A DNA stretch of 64,000 nucleotides from Costus lasius. Its lineage: Eukaryota; Streptophyta; Magnoliopsida; Zingiberales; Costaceae. A model generated the notes under the pieces. It searched no databases. It was not told the DNA's origin and worked only from the letters and a program-made list of their open reading frames with translations. The stretch is taken from the NCBI GenBank assembly GCA_027563935.2, contig CM050453.2, forward strand, positions 86,588,665 through 86,652,664. The letters run 5' to 3'. The position numbers were made by a program, and so were the translations under genes. Shown in pieces: positions 35,301 to 48,291 of this stretch; within the stretch, counting starts at the first letter, position 1, and the number at the start of each line of letters is the position of its first letter.

Positions 35301-36463
35301 GCTCATTTGGTGGCGTTTCTTTCACTCCTGTATCTGATGGTGGGCAAAGCTCTTTTGCAAGTCCTGTAATCCTGACTTCGGAAGCGCCTGTCACCCAGCC
35401 AAGTAGTAATGTTTCTGGAATGTTTGGTCTGCAAACAGGATCGACAGCTTTCGTACCACCACAGGAAACTCAACCTGTTGGTCCAACACATTCACAAGGC
35501 AACTTTTTTCCACAGTCGGGCCCAACTGCTTCTTTTGCATCACAGGCACCTCAATTCAGTGCACAGGCACCTCAGTTCAGTGCACAGGCACACCCTGTTG
35601 CTCAAGTAAATATGCAGACGACCACCCAGTTAAATCTACTTTCGAAGCCCAGCACGCAGACTTCCACTACTATAGAAACGACTGCCCCAGCATCAACTTT
35701 GACGCATGTCAAATCTACTTCATCAAAGGAGAAGTTTGAAGCAAAATCGACTGTTTGGGCAGAAACATTGAATCGCGGGCTAGTCAATCTTAATATATCT
35801 GGACGTAAGTGCTTAATTATTTTATCCATTTTAATTGTGTTTTTCAGTCTTAGCGTGCACACCAGAGGCATTTGGTGTATAGTACGTAAAATATATCTGG
35901 ACTCGAAACTTACAAGTTTCAATGTAGTATAAATTTGTTTGTTGCACTATGATCTTCCTACTCTACTGGTACACAGCCAATTTTGAAAATTTTCTTCTTT
36001 GCACCTGATTTTCGTTGATATTTTTGCAGCTAAAATAAATCCTCATGCGGACATTGGCGTAGATTTCGATTCAATCAACAGGAAAGATAGAATGAAAGAA
36101 GAGAAGAAAGCTTCTGCTCCGATGTCTACTGCGACCATGGGCAAAGCTATGGGTTCTGGATCGGGTATGGGGCGTGCAGGGGCCCTTACAGCCCCCTCAA
36201 ATCCTATGATGGGCTCAGGCATGGGGATGGGGATGGGAATGCCGGGTAGTGGTGGTATGAGAATGGGCACGATGGGCTGGGGGATGGGAATGGGGCCCAC
36301 TGGTTACGGTGCGAACATGAGTCGACCTATGGGCATGGGAATAAATATGGGAACGAATCTGGGAATGCCTCCACAACGACCCATCGGAGCACCTCCTGGT
36401 GGAAGCGGTATGCCCGGTTACGGATACAATCCCATGATGGGGGGCAACTATGGTCCTCAGTAG
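30413..36463 (+). CDS. EPSIN2-like: Epsin-type clathrin adaptor (ENTH domain), complete, 13 coding exons
   Basis: Exons: 30413-30447, 30587-30638, 30958-31037, 31112-31190, 31378-31461, 31587-31732, 31814-32164, 32669-32713, 32821-32916, 32987-33219, 34669-34835, 35123-35804 and 36030-36463. All have GT-AG borders and keep frame, giving 827 residues. The ENTH domain is near residues 15-150 ([40 protein letters not shown]). Residues 160-276 are rich in Arg, Asp, Gly and Tyr. Then come PPSYEEA (about 305), FDEFDPRG (about 392), DLFG (about 411), NPFGDPPF (about 460), a doubled PQFSAQA (about 600) and a Met/Gly-rich tail (about 720-827). The family binds phosphoinositides by ENTH and clathrin or adaptors by the disordered tail, in vesicle budding at the trans-Golgi, endosome or plasma membrane. 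The order of motifs fits plant EPSIN2/EPSIN3; which of the two is not certain. Confidence 0.95.
32299..32442. repeat. TA/TATG microsatellite in epsin intron 7
   Basis: An alternating run of TATATA and TATATG units of about 140 bases. Its long open frame is a by-product of the repeat. Confidence 0.9.
33920..34289 (+). repeat. Perfect tandem duplication in epsin intron 10, period 184 bp
   Basis: The block starting CATAAATAGATTATTG at 33929 recurs at 34113 and the copies read identical through ...CTTTTGCAACTATT. Both follow a run of T, which may have served as the junction. It lies inside the 1449-base intron 33220-34668 and does not touch exons. Identity means a recent event or an assembly artefact. 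Confidence 0.9.
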
Positions 36464-36760
36464 CCACATGGAGGTGGGTAAAGGTAAAAAAGGATTTTCA
36501 AATTCCAAAATTGGCGTGTTATGAGTACATGTATTGTATGTAGTTGATTCCAGTAGAGTGTACTTGCTGTTTCGATTGGGGAATGTCTCTGCTAATCAGT
36601 GTTGCTCTCGTTGTACATGCAATGTATGCAAGCGCTTTTATCTAAGGCTGTTATCATATTGTTTAATGCATTTTCGTTGGACCTCTTTTTTGTACCTCTT
36701 TTTTGTATTCATACTGAATAGAAAATAAATATTCATTATTCTTTACTTCAAACTGGAGTT
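36464..36760 (+). other. Epsin 3' untranslated region
   Basis: The T-rich stretch after the stop codon contains AATAAA at 36724-36729, a plausible polyadenylation signal about 260 bases after the stop. The end of the transcript is inferred. Confidence 0.5.
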
Positions 36761-37348
36761 AATCATATTGATTGCAGGCTACTACATTGAGTTTCAGTAC
36801 TAACTCTCTTCATTTATTTTTGTCCATTGATTGTGGATTGTGTTTGCTTGATGGAGTTAGTTTACGTGCATTCCAAGTTCATCTGATTTGCAAATTTGAG
36901 ACCCAATTGAAAGGTTTGACGGATGGAGCTGTTCATGTTGTAGAATGCCTTAGAAATGCATAGTTTGAACTAGTCGCCTTTAGATTATAATTGTCTTAAA
37001 GCTTTGTCCTATTTTTTGACCGTATAAAAAGACCGCAGCATATTTAGAGGGAACTTCCTGAATCTCGCATCGTCGGACGTCTCTCAGTTCTCTTCCAAAT
37101 TGCAGTTGGCCATTTGATTGCAATAGACTTGCTTGACAATACAAATTAGAAATGTGCTAAGATGATTGTTACGTTTTCTAAATAACATACTGGAAAGGTG
37201 TAGATGGTCGGTAGGGTAAGGAAAGTAGAAAGGAGGATCGTAGTTCTTACTATCCTAACCCAAATTCATTGCGACAGTGTATTACATTATTTAAAAAGAT
37301 CATCTGAGTTATATTAGAACTCGGATTAGCTGAAGCTTTTGCCCAGAT
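36761..37348. other. Intergenic DNA after the epsin gene
   Basis: No gene or known repeat was recognised. The last eight bases (37341-37348, GCCCAGAT) are one copy of the target duplication of the element that follows. Confidence 0.6.
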
Positions 37349-37881
37349 TAGGGATGGCAATTGGGTACCAATTTAGCGGGTATTCGCTCTACCCGAACTC
37401 GTTTAAAGGTAAACGGATAGTTGTTATTCGGGTTTGGGTAGGGTATGAGTAGTGCATATGCTACCCGAGTCGGGTTCGGATAGCATAGGATGGATACCCA
37501 CTACCCAAACTCGGTTATATATATGTATATTTTTTTATTTGTTTACTATATTTTTTTAATATATTATTCAGATTTATGGATACCCGTTTTATCTTACTCG
37601 AAATTTAATTATTATTAGGGTATTATAGGGTCGGGTACCCGAATATTAATTTGGTAACAATATATGTATATAGATTAAAATTTAATATGATAGATATTTA
37701 AGTGGGACATTTATAAGGTTCGGGTATTAAACGGGTAGTTAAATTTTTAATAGGGTAGGGTATGGGTAGAGGTTCTAAAAAATAAACGGATAGTTATTCG
37801 GGTATGGATAGTAGAATAGTTATTCGAGTTAAGGTACGGGTAGCAAAAAAGATACGAGTACCCTACCCGCTGCCATCCCTA
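37349..37881. mobile_element. hAT-type miniature element, 533 bp
   Basis: The ends are TAGGGATGGCA and its complement TGCCATCCCTA. They are flanked by GCCCAGAT and GCCCAAAT, an eight-base duplication with one mismatch, which is the hAT signature. The interior is full of short repeats of GGGTACCCG and GGGTATTCG type and has no coding frame, so it is non-autonomous. Confidence 0.88.
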
Positions 37882-40800
37882 GCCCAAATACCAATGTATT
37901 AGAGGATTTGATGATGCATTGGGGGCAACACTTGTCTTCCCCTCACGCTCTCTTCCTTTGCTAATTGCTTGTTTCTGCTCATTGCAGCAGTCAAACACAC
38001 TTTAATTTTTGTTGCAAAATTTCAGTGTTACCTTTTATATTATCACACGCTCTAGGCCCTTTTTTATTTCTTTTGGCTCACTTCTTTTTATTCTCTGCTT
38101 ATGCATGAACTAGTTATTAGGATAACCTTGAATTATATAATGTATATTTGTAACTAATGTTGTTGTTGTTCATGACCTATTCAATCCATGGCACATGAAA
38201 ATTGTACATACTAATGATGATTTTAATAGTTAGTCATTCAAAGCAATTCAACACCTTTCAAAAGTCACAAGGACTCACGAAATATTATCAATTTTAGATC
38301 TAGCTTTTATGCAATTATCCTCTTCTAATGATTTAAGTGATGCGGGTCTTCAACCGAAGCGCAAGTATAGTATAGATTGATTAATGAAAAGGTAGTTTAT
38401 AGGGATGTGTCTAAACTATTTCACCTTAGAAAACAACTACTATTTTAGGGACTAATATGAAATATGCATTATTGGTTCTATGGAGTAAGTCATTGAATTT
38501 TGACCTAATAGTAAATTAGCAATTTTTATAATAAACTCATCTACTCAACCATTGTTTCTTATAAGTTAAAAAATAGTTTATAAAAGTAGATGATTCAAAA
38601 TGGCATCCCGGGAAACAAGAGTAATGAAGAATGATTTGGTGATCCATTTTCAAAACTATCTAGAGGTTCATGGAAGTAGTAATTAAAAACTTGCCAAAAT
38701 TTGTTGTTGTCACAAGTTTCTTGGTTTTTGATGAAGACAGTATGTATATAGTTGCATCTATTCATATTATTAATATTTTTGTTTTTGTTTTTGTAAGTGA
38801 TGAGAGTTAGAATCGCCATACTTGTACACTTTGCCAAAATTTTAATTCATTAGTATCCTGTCCAGGGAGATGAGTAGATTGTTTATAGTTGAAAGTAAAT
38901 GAGATAAAGTAGTAGAAGAGGACAGAACAGTGATTAAGGACGCATTTGAGATAAAGTGGGGAATGACTAAGGGATTATGAAGAATGTGAGAGGCGATATG
39001 TGTAGATAAGCGAGAGATGAGGCAAATACATGACTTGGGAAAAGGTGAGGTATAAATAATATAAAAATGATGATATAATACATCTTTAGGGTTGAAGAGA
39101 TGTCATCCACCTTATGGATTCAAAAAGAATTTCTTTTAGGCTGTAGTGAGTTTGAGAAAGTGATTCACCATAAATTGAAATGAACTATCCTAATTCCTAC
39201 CCAATACCTATCTTATTCAAATAGATTAATGTGAAATCGAAAAACTAGATTCAAATGAGATACCTTGGTGACCCTTGGAAAGCATCCATCGTTGTGTTCG
39301 AAAGACAACAAAGTGTAGGTAGTGATCACAGATGATCTCTCCTAGTGCACAAAGATAATCAACCACCTAAACCTTAGGGCACCTTTTTACTAAATGGTTA
39401 TGTAATACGAGTTTACTTTTTCTAGCCATAAGAGACATAATATGAGCTACCTTACTAAACTTTGAGCATACCATAATTTGAGAAATCCATCATAGAAAAC
39501 ATATTTCATCAAAGCTTTTCAAAAATTATTTGCTTAGATAAATGACAAGGAGAGGGAAAAACATTTGATCAAGGTGTGACAAGGACATGCAATTATTGAA
39601 GGAATATATTATAGGTGTAGATTTTGGGATGTTTTCTTGGATAGGTAATAAAAATGTCAAATGAAACTAAATCAATTAGGGTATGTAGGCACCAGGAGAA
39701 GGGATGAGAGAAGCCAAATAAAAGACAACAAGGTACCATAGACTATATCCACAAAATAATGGTCGTGGGCGATTACATGATGCGTTAACAATTAGGCTAA
39801 GTTTGACAAATTTTGACTTGGTCAAAATGGTATCATGATTTTGACTCTAAAGCCTTAATTAGAGAATGAAATTCATGCATTAGTAACTGATGTTGCATTC
39901 GTAATGATTTGGCACTTAATAAAGTACTACTTTTTCTTACCCTACTATCATTGGCACTTCATATTAACATTGGCCAAGCCATTTTCCAAGTCATCTTGGA
40001 CTAGATGGCAATGTGGCATGAAGACTAGGTGCCACATGACCACCATTCATTCAAGAAGTCGTAATATATTTAATTGAATGAGATTGTCCCTCGTTGGGAA
40101 AGCTTCAAGATATCAAGAGCCTTCATAACGAGTGTTAAGGCAAGTCATCATGCTCACTTCCCTTGGTGCATAGCTCAAGTAGACCCCAAGAGTTCACATG
40201 CATGAATCCTTGTGAATGTTTACTAAGCACCATGAAATTAATCATGAACGTCTACAAAGACCATAACATTTTCTATTGTAATCAAGATACTTTAAGTACT
40301 CAATGGTCAAACACAAAGCCAATTCGAGGCCAAACCTTATATGAATGATACAAGAGACTTCAAACATTACAAGATAACATATTCTTGGGGAGTTTGCAAA
40401 GACAAGCACAAGGCTCCATGTACACTTGAATCAAGAAACAATCTTCTTAATGCATTACACAAGGCTCATGATATTCCGCTTGCCCATAAAGTGCAAGGCT
40501 CAAAATTAACCATGATGATTTGCTTCAACATTCACATAAATGCTTAGAACATATAAGAATTAAAGCTACCATTTATGAACATGAAGAGTTAATGTTATTG
40601 AATGAAAAATTCTTGCTTGAAATACCATGGAAACTTGTAAAGTTACTCCCTTGCAAACCCCTCCTCCTTCCTCTTGTGTATTGTGTTCATCCCTTAGAAC
40701 GGATACCATCTCTTCCCTTGCAACCCAAGGCAAGGAAATCATCCTCGCTTACCCCTCTAAACGTGAAAGGCCTTTAATCCTTCTCTAATCTCCTTATGAA

Positions 40801-43773
40801 AGCAAGGAAGTTTTTCCTGTCCTGAGTCAAGAGTCTCTCAACTTCCTACTCGTGCACATAGGGGGATTTGAGAGTGCAAAATCTTCTTCCTTGACGTCCT
40901 CCTCCATCCCCTACAAATTGCAACCTCTCAAGTATGTTAGTTATTTTCAATAAGAGTGAAATGGATCTATATCCAATATGCTAATATTTGATCTATGTCC
41001 ATCTTAGATCTAATCTGATCTAGTAATGTTGGACTTGATTGGGTGGATTGAGAAATTTCTTAATAAGGAAGGCTAAATTATAAAGAGTGATAAATAATTA
41101 GACTAATATAAATTCATCAAATATTAAAGCAAAAAGTACAATAATAATCAGTTCATATAAAATAACAAAAGTAGCTAAAAATCTCATTAGAAATAGAAGT
41201 ACAATTTCATCCCAAATGAAGCTAATGGATCAATGTCTATCCACTTGAAGGTATATGCAGATTGGATGAAAGAAAATTTGGTGGATTCACTTTCACCGCT
41301 AATTCACAATCTTACTCACTAAAACCATAGTCTTACACGTTAGAGGTTGGTTGTTGTAATATTGTGCCTTTTCTAATTACTTGTCAAGGAGATAATTTGG
41401 TTGCACAACTTCCCTTATAGTTTCACAAATATTGTAATATAAAGGAGTACTTTAATTTCTCTTCCCTCGTTCATTGAATTTTGATGTTAGGTGCTATAAA
41501 CAAATGCCTAAATAAAGCCTTCTCTCTAATTTTCTAAAAGTTATTTTGTGTTCATTTTCTTATCTTAGAACTACATACATAGATCTATAGTTTGATAACA
41601 CCGTTAGATCTCATTCATAAAATCAATTGTGTAAGACCTGATCACCTTCCACATCTTAACTAATCCATTAGGGCCCCCTCCACCTATAAGGAGCCATAAT
41701 TGGCTGAAGGGAGAGATGGGGTTCACAAAGAAAGCACATAATTGATTTAAATTATTCATAGCTCAGCTATTGTTTGAGGGTAGAAAACCTCACGGTTGGG
41801 GAACCATGAATTGAATGATTATCGCTTCTCGAAATTAGGGATGTGTGTTTACTTTCCTAATGGAACAAAGATTGAATAAGTGAATTAATGAATCTCATTA
41901 TGACATTTATGACTTATCATTTGCCATTTTCATCTTAGAGAAATTTTCCCTAGCATCTTTGGATTGCTATAAGTACATTTTTTGATAGCACATCTATTCT
42001 AACGATACCTTAAGAAATTTCATGAACCACAAAAACATTTAAATACAAGTAAAACCAAATTAGTTAGACATTCAAATCTATTTCAATTTAATATTGTCTA
42101 GTGTAAAACTATTTGAGCTTTTTCATGAAAATAAAAGAATTAATTATATATTTTTATGCCTACCACTTCCTATATATGAAGGTAGATGAGAGAAAAAAAG
42201 ACACCTACTAGAGATAGTTTGATCATTGTTTTTCCAACATAACCTATGTTAATGATTGCTTACCTACATATAAAGTGCCATATAATGACTTCATAATAGA
42301 TCTTCTATCACACACATATACATTGGTTATCCTCATTTTCTTTGAACTCATAAAGATTTTAGTTTTTTTTATTCATGTTGCAAGAATTTTTTTTTTTAAG
42401 TGATAGAGGTTGTGACTATGGGGATTTGATGAGAGAATGGAGGGGGTATATTTGTATTTATTTTCAAAAAAATTCAATGAAAAATATTGTAGGAGAGTGG
42501 TGTAAAATATGGTGTGTGCCTAGGGAAAATTAGTAGGAATGCAAGAGATGAGGATTTTTGGGTGCAATTCTTGTTTATTTTGCTTTATCATATTTCAAAT
42601 CAAAATTGAGGAAAAATAGATTAATTTTACCAAATCAATCATATCTCTATCTCTTAAGGTAATTTTCCATTTCATGTTTGATAAATTTGATTAATTTTGA
42701 CCATTTGTCCCTTTGTGAATCTTAATTCTTTTAAAAATATCAATCAAGAGAATTATGAGCAAGATTAAACGTAAGATATATCCTTTATTTTTTTATCAAC
42801 TCTTGAATTATTTTTTTAGTTTTATTCCCCTTATGTCTTTAAATGGCTAATTAATTAACTTAACATTTCGTTTACCATGTCAAATCCCATATTTATAGTG
42901 ATTTTCAAGCTTTAATTGAATTAATTACTCATATTTGATTATTTTTAAGGATGAATCAATCAAGAAAGCCATGCAAGGATAGAGAGGAGATAAAATCATC
43001 TTTCTAGTCTTTCATATTTTGTGCTTTATTTTCAGAATTATTATTTTCACGATTCATATGCTATGCATGATGTCAATTGTTTTTTTTTTTGCTTTGATTT
43101 GATCATTTTTTTATTTAGTTAGGATTTATTGACTAGGCCAATTATTTTTTTTTATCACAATAGTACTATTCAATAGTGATGAACATGAGCATACATGATA
43201 AGAAAACTACAATATTCATAATAATATTCATTGCGTTAGGACTAGTGGAATGTTGAGGCAATGAAGAATTCTTCTTGAAGCATCTACACTTTTGTTCACT
43301 CCAAACAAGAAAAGTAATGCATGCACACATGACCTTCCTAATAGCTTTGAGAAGACACTATGATTTATTTGGTAAAATATCCCAAGTAAACCATGTGAAA
43401 AATCACTAGAGAGAAATAGGTTACATGATCTTTCCACTCCATCACAAGAAAACACAATAATGCACAAAAAGAAACATAAGAACTTTGCTTTAAGATAGAC
43501 AACTTGATATTAAGGATTATGGGTTGTACTAGGATTAATTACCATAAATTGAATTTGAGTAAATTTTCCAAAAGGGTATTCCTGTTGAAGGACAAGCATT
43601 ATACAATGTAATAGAAAAATAAATTTAATTCCCTACCCATGGAAAGGGGGAAGCTAATTAATAGTTTTAAATCGTACGTTTTAAAGCATGATAAGATTGA
43701 ATCTCTATAGTAAAATCACTCAGTTGTCTTGCCTATGTAGTATCCACACATATGACTAAATGAAGCACATTTT
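37882..43773. other. AT-rich intergenic DNA without recognised genes
   Basis: About 5.9 kb. I looked for coding frames, LTR ends and inverted repeats and can support none. A slightly less AT-rich part (about 40090-40900) carries several short frames on the + strand with no recognisable domain and may be old retroelement debris. Confidence 0.5.
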
Positions 43774-45106
43774 GGCTGCGTTTGATGTAGTTTGTCAATG
43801 ACTTCTGCTGGTCAAAATAGCAGAAAATGAGAAGTTATTGCATTTGACTAACAACTTTTGTGTTACCTAGAAGCTGCTATGATAGGGAGAAGCTGTCATT
43901 TGCCTGCTTCTGGAAATCACTGCACAGAAAAGCTTTTCTCTCCTGCACGACTCGATCCTCGCACGCGACGCTTTCCTTCCGCCGGAGCAACGACGTCGTT
44001 GCTCTTCTTCTCTCGCCGCTGAAAAGACCTCTCTCACTGCCAATTTTTGGTCTCCCTCATCATCCTCGATCTTCTTCTCTTCTTCTACTTATATCTTTCA
44101 CTTCGCCGCACCCAAACTCTCTCCCGCGCATCGTCTTCCTCCTCCTCCTCTGTCGTTGCCATCGCCTACCCCCTTCGCCTTTGCCGCTTCTCCTACAGCG
44201 CCATTCGCTCGGTCACTTCTGCCGTCGTCTTTCGTGGGATTTTTCTTGATGGTAAAACTGTCGCCGTCAATCTTCCTCGTCTCCTCTTCCTCCACCACCC
44301 ACGCCGCCACCTCCAACCGTGAGTTCTAGAATGAGCCTCCAAGAAGCCCTTTTTGCCTCCGCCTCTCCTCTCAGCTGTTATCGCCGCTTCTCAATCATCA
44401 TCGGTGTTGCTCAAGCCCTCCTCGCCTTTCTCCATCTGGAGGACGATCCTCCAGTCAAGCCAAGTAATGTGCTCCTCGGCTCCGATTTCCAAATGAAGCT
44501 CTACGATTCAGGTTGTCTCGGATAAAAGCCAAGATCGAATATGAGAATTTTAGCTTTGAAGGTTGACAGGAAATGATTGCAGCTTCCCTAGTGGATGATG
44601 GAACATCGAAGTCGAATGGCTAATGTGGAAAGGAGTGATGATGGAAGCAAGAAGAAAGCAGACGAGTTAACAGCAAAGAATTTTCTCCTTCTCCCTTTAT
44701 GCACAGTGCATACTTCAGCAGGTCAAGTAGAAAAGGCTTCAGCAAAGAATTTTTATCAGGATATTATTTATATTAATGAAACTTAAGTTAGAATTTTAGT
44801 TATGATTCAAATCATTTTAAATAGTTTATTATTAAAATAGATATTTATGTTATGAATAGAAAAAAATTTATTTTTTTAATTACATAAATAATTATAAGTG
44901 TATGACTTTATTTTCATTTTAGTATGTTGTATACATGGTGCAGTAAATATTAAATAAGTTTTTATAAGATTTTTTTAAATATTTTGCTACTGGCTAGCAA
45001 AGCTATTTATCCCAAACACTTATAAGCTTTTTCATAAAGTTACTTTTCAACTTAGCACTTTTTTAAATAGCAAAAATTATAAATTTTAGCTTTACCAAAC
45101 GAGCTC
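43774..45106 (+). mobile_element. Non-autonomous DNA-transposon-like unit carrying kinase gene fragments
   Basis: The left end GGCTGCGTTTGATGTAG and the complement of the right end GAGCTCGTTTGGTAAAG are imperfect inverted repeats of the XXXCGTTTGG type seen in many plant miniature elements. The sub-terminal parts are AT-rich, while the centre (about 43930-44525) is GC-rich and gene-like. A target duplication is not certain; TTT flanks both sides. I read it as a Pack-type element that picked up host exons. Confidence 0.6.
44188..44525 (+). pseudogene. Captured receptor-like kinase fragments (N-lobe and catalytic-loop parts)
   Basis: FSYSAIRSVTS followed by VVFRGIFLDGKTVAVNL (44188-44275) matches the start of a plant kinase domain, but with the glycine loop shortened away. 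A second frame (44331-44525) reads MSLQEALF, then FSIIIGVAQALLAFLHLE, DPPVKPSNVLLGSDF and KLYDSG. In working kinases of the At4g25390 type, DPPV is followed by HGD(I/V)KPSNVLL and later DFG. Here the HGDV residues are missing and DFG has become DSG, so the catalytic loop is destroyed. No introns are apparent between the pieces. It is a gene fragment, not a kinase. Confidence 0.75.
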
Positions 45107-46424
45107 TTTGTCTACTCTCTTTTGCTAGTGTTGAGAGTTAGAAGCCTTTATCTTGAGCGATCAAAGAGAATATAATATTATTATATCTAGGGTGGCATCA
45201 TATGTCCCTTTTTAGAAATTGTATTTGAGAATAAACTATTTTTTCCATATATTTCTACGGCAATAACACTTACTATGAATAGATGATATCACATATTACC
45301 ACAAATAATAAGGTTGACATGGTTCACATCTCTATGCATCTATGCGACCTACTCTTAGTATCCATGTCTCCATATGTGACATATAGGCTAAAATCAAAAT
45401 TTGAATTAAATATTTTAATTCGACTATGCAAAAAGGAAAATGTTGAATCCATGGTTAGAAACTATAAATTATTGTCATTTTATAATCTCCATTACCATCA
45501 TAACCTTTTTATGATAATATTTCTATATACTTTAATCCCTTTGTCCATGGTATCTAAATTGAGCACAAATCAGAGAATATGCCATACTTCTATAACTCAA
45601 CCATTAATTCTAAGTAGATTAATATAGTAAATAGAATTAATCACTCATATCGATTAATTTGAGTATGGTTATACATTTTATTTTTTTATTTTATTAAGGG
45701 GTGGGTATCAAGATGCCAAGACTCCCATTAGATAGGAGGGATAAATGTTATTTTGATCACTTATATTCTTCTCCAAATCATGATTTGTACCATACCTAAT
45801 TACAACATTTATGGTCAGCTGGTTACAAGTGATATTTTGTATCAAATTATACAATTAGTCATTAGAAATCTATGATGACCTTAAATCAAAGGACATTTAA
45901 GAATACTTATAACACTTATATAATAATTCATATAGCATTCTTAGGGCCTGTTTCTTTAGAGAGAATCCACAGGGGAGAAAAGAAAAAATACAATGAATCT
46001 AGAAGTAAAAGCTACCAGATTCATTGTATTTTTTTCCCCATATAGGTTTATACAATATATATTTCTTTATTATGTACTTATGTGTTGACTTAATATATCA
46101 TATCATGATAACTCTTTGTCATTGGTTATCAAATATACTAGCCTCAGTGTATTATTATTGTCTTAATCCATAATAACACTTGATTAAAGATATTTAAGAA
46201 TAATTATATTATTCTAATGATATTAGAATAATAACTTATATTATGTAGATATTAAGTGAATATAATATATACTAAAAATTCCTAATATGTTTAGCCCATT
46301 ATGGCTATTCTTGTGGTCCTTCATGGCCCTTTTGACAATCCTTGATTGACTATTAGTAACTATTCACAAATCTTAAAGAACCTCTAAGGCCATTCATGAT
46401 ACAAGACCTTTCTCAATTAACTTA
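45107..46424. other. AT-rich intergenic DNA
   Basis: No gene was recognised. It includes the hairpin at 45983-46034, preceded by GGGCCTGTTTCTTTAG, which looks like one end of a further small element. Confidence 0.55.
45983..46034. repeat. Short inverted repeat (hairpin), 18-bp arms
   Basis: AAAAAATACAATGAATCT at 45983-46000 is followed, after a 16-base loop, by AGATTCATTGTATTTTTT at 46017-46034, an exact inverted pair. Confidence 0.85.
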
Positions 46425-46701
46425 GTGCCTATTTGGCATAGTTGAAGTTTTTAGCTTTTGCTGTTTGAAAAAGTGTTGATTAAAAAGTAGCTGTCTGGAA
46501 AATTTTGAAGGTGTTTGGGTAAAATAAGGTTTTAAATGAACCAGCAGTTTTGACTAGCCAAAAGCAAAGGGGTGACAGCTTCTTAGGAAAGTAGCTGCTT
46601 CTGGGTTTGGAACCGAGAAGTTGATAGCCAAACACTAAAACTTTTAAAAAACTACTTTTGCAACCAGCAAAAGCAGCTAAAAAAACTATGCCAACGCACC
46701 C
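46425..46701. mobile_element. Tourist-like MITE, 277 bp
   Basis: The left end GTGCCTATTTGGCATAG pairs imperfectly with the complement of the right end CTATGCCAACGCACCC. Both flanks carry TTA (46422-46424 and 46702-46704), the usual target of PIF/Harbinger MITEs. Inner terminal parts (TTTAGCTTTTGCTG and CAGCAAAAGCAGCTAAA) are complementary as well. Confidence 0.8.
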
Positions 46702-46704
46702 TTA

Positions 46705-47178
46705 GTGATTCAACACAAAATTGCTCTTTATAATTTTTTATTAATTGTTCATGGTATTTTGTGACCCAAGCCAATTCTCAATTGCCCCTTATAATCTTTT
46801 ATTACTTTTTTTATACATACAAAACCCTGTGTGTGCTTACATGGCTATTCACAATATTGATAGTTCTTAATTACTTTTCATGGCACAAGTGATTCTTCAT
46901 GATTCCTGCAACCCTTTTCAAGTCTTTGCAATCCTTTGAAATATTGCCATCTATGGCCCTTGGTGACTCATCTTATATCTCAACAATTGTAGATAGGGAT
47001 GATGTATTTTCATGGTTATAGTTTTATTGTTAATAAAGATTATATTAAGTGTTGATGAGGCTGATATTGATGCTTAAATTATTTATGTTGAAATAATTTA
47101 CTTAGCTTATAAGCTTGGAGTCAATATATATTTAAATTATTGTTTGTATATGTAGAATAGTGATAAACACTAAAGCCA
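46705..47178. other. AT-rich intergenic DNA
   Basis: Nothing recognised between the MITE and the copia 5' LTR. Confidence 0.6.
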
Positions 47179-48100
47179 TGTTATATATTGTATAGTTGTA
47201 AACAATGAAGAGGCATCTTTAATCCCATGTTGCTAAAAGAATAAGTATTTATATGCTTATATACGTTGATTGTACTTGTTAAATCAAAGAAAAGGTAAAG
47301 GAGCATGAGCAAGCATTAATTGCAAGGGTTCCATGACTTTGGGATTAATTGCATAAGCAAGGAATAAGTGTTTCACAGCTAGCTATGATAATTATCACAC
47401 TCGTTACAATTGTCCTGGAAATTGATATTATGCTATTTGCCCCCTCTTAATGTGTCGTTTGCCCTTTCTTATTCTAATTTTTATTATATTATACTTATGT
47501 ATTTATATTATTATATTATTTTTTTATATTGCCCCCACATACTTTGGGTCCTAGATCTGCCACTAGATGTGCTTGAATCCAAATACAAGCACATGAAGTA
47601 AGGTATATATAGATTTTTGGCATTAAAGTACTTCGAATTCAACTTTTTTGATAGCATGCAAAATATGGACCAAGTTAGAGAACTAGAAATCCTTGTTTTC
47701 CAAATAAGTGAATTGCAAATTAAAATTTTTGATGCAATTCAAGTGGGAGCGATATTGTCTAAACTCCCAGCTACTTGGAGATTATAGAAGAAATATTATG
47801 TATTATACTAAAAGCTATTCAATTGAACAGTTCATCACTCATTTACAAATTGAGTGTGAGAATAGGACCATAGATAAATTAATATTGGGTTCAAAAGTGA
47901 ACCAAGTTTATGTTGCCCCAAATGTGGGGGGTATCCTCTAGTGGTCCTCGAAACAATCTTAATATGAAGAAAAAGATCTTCAAGACACCTATGAACAATT
48001 ATAATATAAAAAAGAATTGCCCATGCTTTAATTGTGGGAAAAAAGAATATTATATAAAAGAGTGTAGGTACAAAAGGAACGTGACAAAAATACTAGCACT

Positions 48101-48291
48101 TCAGGTGTGGTTAGCCATAAAACAAATATGGTTGAAATTGATAATGTGGAATTTGTTGCAATGATCACAAAACTCCATATGGCTTTTGTAATTGTGTTCA
48201 GGTGTGGGTAGCCATAAAACAAATATGGTTGAAACTAATAATGTGGAATTTGTTGCAATGATCACAAAACTCCATATGGTTTCCATAACTG
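48101..48291 (+). repeat. 97-bp tandem duplication in copia gag
   Basis: TCAGGTGTGG(T/G)TAGCCATAAAACA begins at 48101 and again at 48198, and the copies match with few changes through ATCACAAAACTCCATATGG. A second, 29-base duplication sits in the integrase at about 49122-49179 (TTGTTCATCAAAGGA twice). Confidence 0.85.

Noticed and set aside
40090..40900. Possible host gene in the less AT-rich intergenic patch
   Set aside because: Only short unrelated frames, with no domain and no splice-consistent chain.
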